This document shows positions 63,695 to 64,000 of a stretch of DNA of 64,000 bases, in pieces. Location of the stretch: contig CAXIPT010000008.1 of the NCBI GenBank assembly GCA_964030475.1, forward strand, positions 4,947,104-5,011,103, in the 5' to 3' direction. Position numbers and translations under genes: made by a program. The notes under the pieces are model-generated. The model saw nothing but the letters and a program-made list of their open reading frames with translations. It searched no databases and had not been told where the DNA came from. The DNA is from Tethya wilhelma (Eukaryota > Porifera > Demospongiae > Tethyida > Tethyidae). Within the stretch, counting starts at the first letter, position 1. Each line of letters starts with the position of its first letter.

Positions 63695-64000
63695 GTGAGT
63701 GGGTCATGTGACATTGTTAATATTTAGTAAGTAGGCCATGTGACAGTCATGTGACATTGTTAATATTCAGTTTTATCTGATAGTTTCCTTTGGCTCCCAT
63801 AAACATGTTGTTGTTGTTGGTTTTATTTTCTCAGCTTGTTTTAACCGATGTAAATAGACTGTGCTGTGTGCACAGGGCATTAGTGGGGTGGCTGTTTTTG
63901 TTGATGTTGTGTGGATGGGTCCATCTCTCCATCTGTTGGTCTGTGGATGTTGTTGAGTGGAACAACTCTCAACTAGTTTATGTTTTCAATGGCACCACTC
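63695..64000. other. intron of the FN3-containing gene
   Basis: Starts with the donor gtgagt. A short near-repeat (CATGTGACATTGTTAATATT at about 63706 and 63749) is present. No further exon recognised. Confidence 0.4.

Overview
The window is nuclear DNA of an early-branching animal, most likely a sponge or similar compact invertebrate genome. All recognisable genes are eukaryotic and split by short GT-AG introns (mostly 50-400 bp). The set is typically metazoan (Rel transcription factor, TNF-receptor-like protein, STIM, GRXCR proteins, RanGAP1 with a vertebrate-type C-terminal domain), genes lie close together on both strands, and CA/GT/AG microsatellites are very common. The species cannot be fixed from the sequence. 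I rebuilt exon chains by hand from splice sites and codon phase; for each multi-exon gene described as complete, the exon lengths add to a whole number of codons.

Layout: 0.46-2.6 kb secreted endonuclease/exonuclease/phosphatase-fold enzyme (+). 3.5-14.5 kb PPME1, the PP2A methylesterase (-), including a likely U12 AT-AC intron. 14.5-14.8 kb shared promoter. 14.8-18.2 kb a Rel-homology transcription factor with an NFAT-like DNA-recognition loop (+). 19.4-20.7 kb TNF-receptor-like membrane protein (+). 21.1-24.8 kb calnexin (-). 24.9-27.1 kb repeats, including a 1.5 kb element with arms of about 490 bp. 27.2-33.7 kb tandem family of four-transmembrane proteins (+), two complete and two partial, with a small zinc-ribbon-like gene nested antisense in one intron. 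33.8-34.5 kb secreted protease-fold protein (-). 34.8-35.2 kb small acidic protein (+). 35.4-37.3 kb GRXCR-like protein (-). 37.6-42.8 kb STIM calcium sensor (-). 43.2-46.4 kb RANGAP1 (-), head to head with OTUD4-like deubiquitinase at 46.9-54.4 kb (+). 54.8-56.1 kb second GRXCR-like gene (+). 56.8-59.6 kb UTP18 (-). 59.7-60.2 kb RPL21, 3' part only (-). 60.2-61.5 kb near-identical copy of the 3' half of UTP18. 61.8-63.3 kb internal part of CCDC22 (+). 63.4-63.7 kb a fibronectin type III exon (+).

Functional themes (inference): ER folding and calcium (calnexin, STIM) and NF-kB-type signalling (Rel factor, TNFR-like receptor, OTUD4-like, CCDC22) are each represented more than once. This may be chance. 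The right end looks rearranged or misassembled: RPL21 and CCDC22 both lose their 5' exons at the edges of a duplicated block, and breakpoints fall in or next to microsatellites. Most points of biological interest are the Rel/NFAT-like loop, the four-TM family, the U12 intron, the coding (Thr-His)n microsatellite, the nested gene and the long inverted-repeat element.
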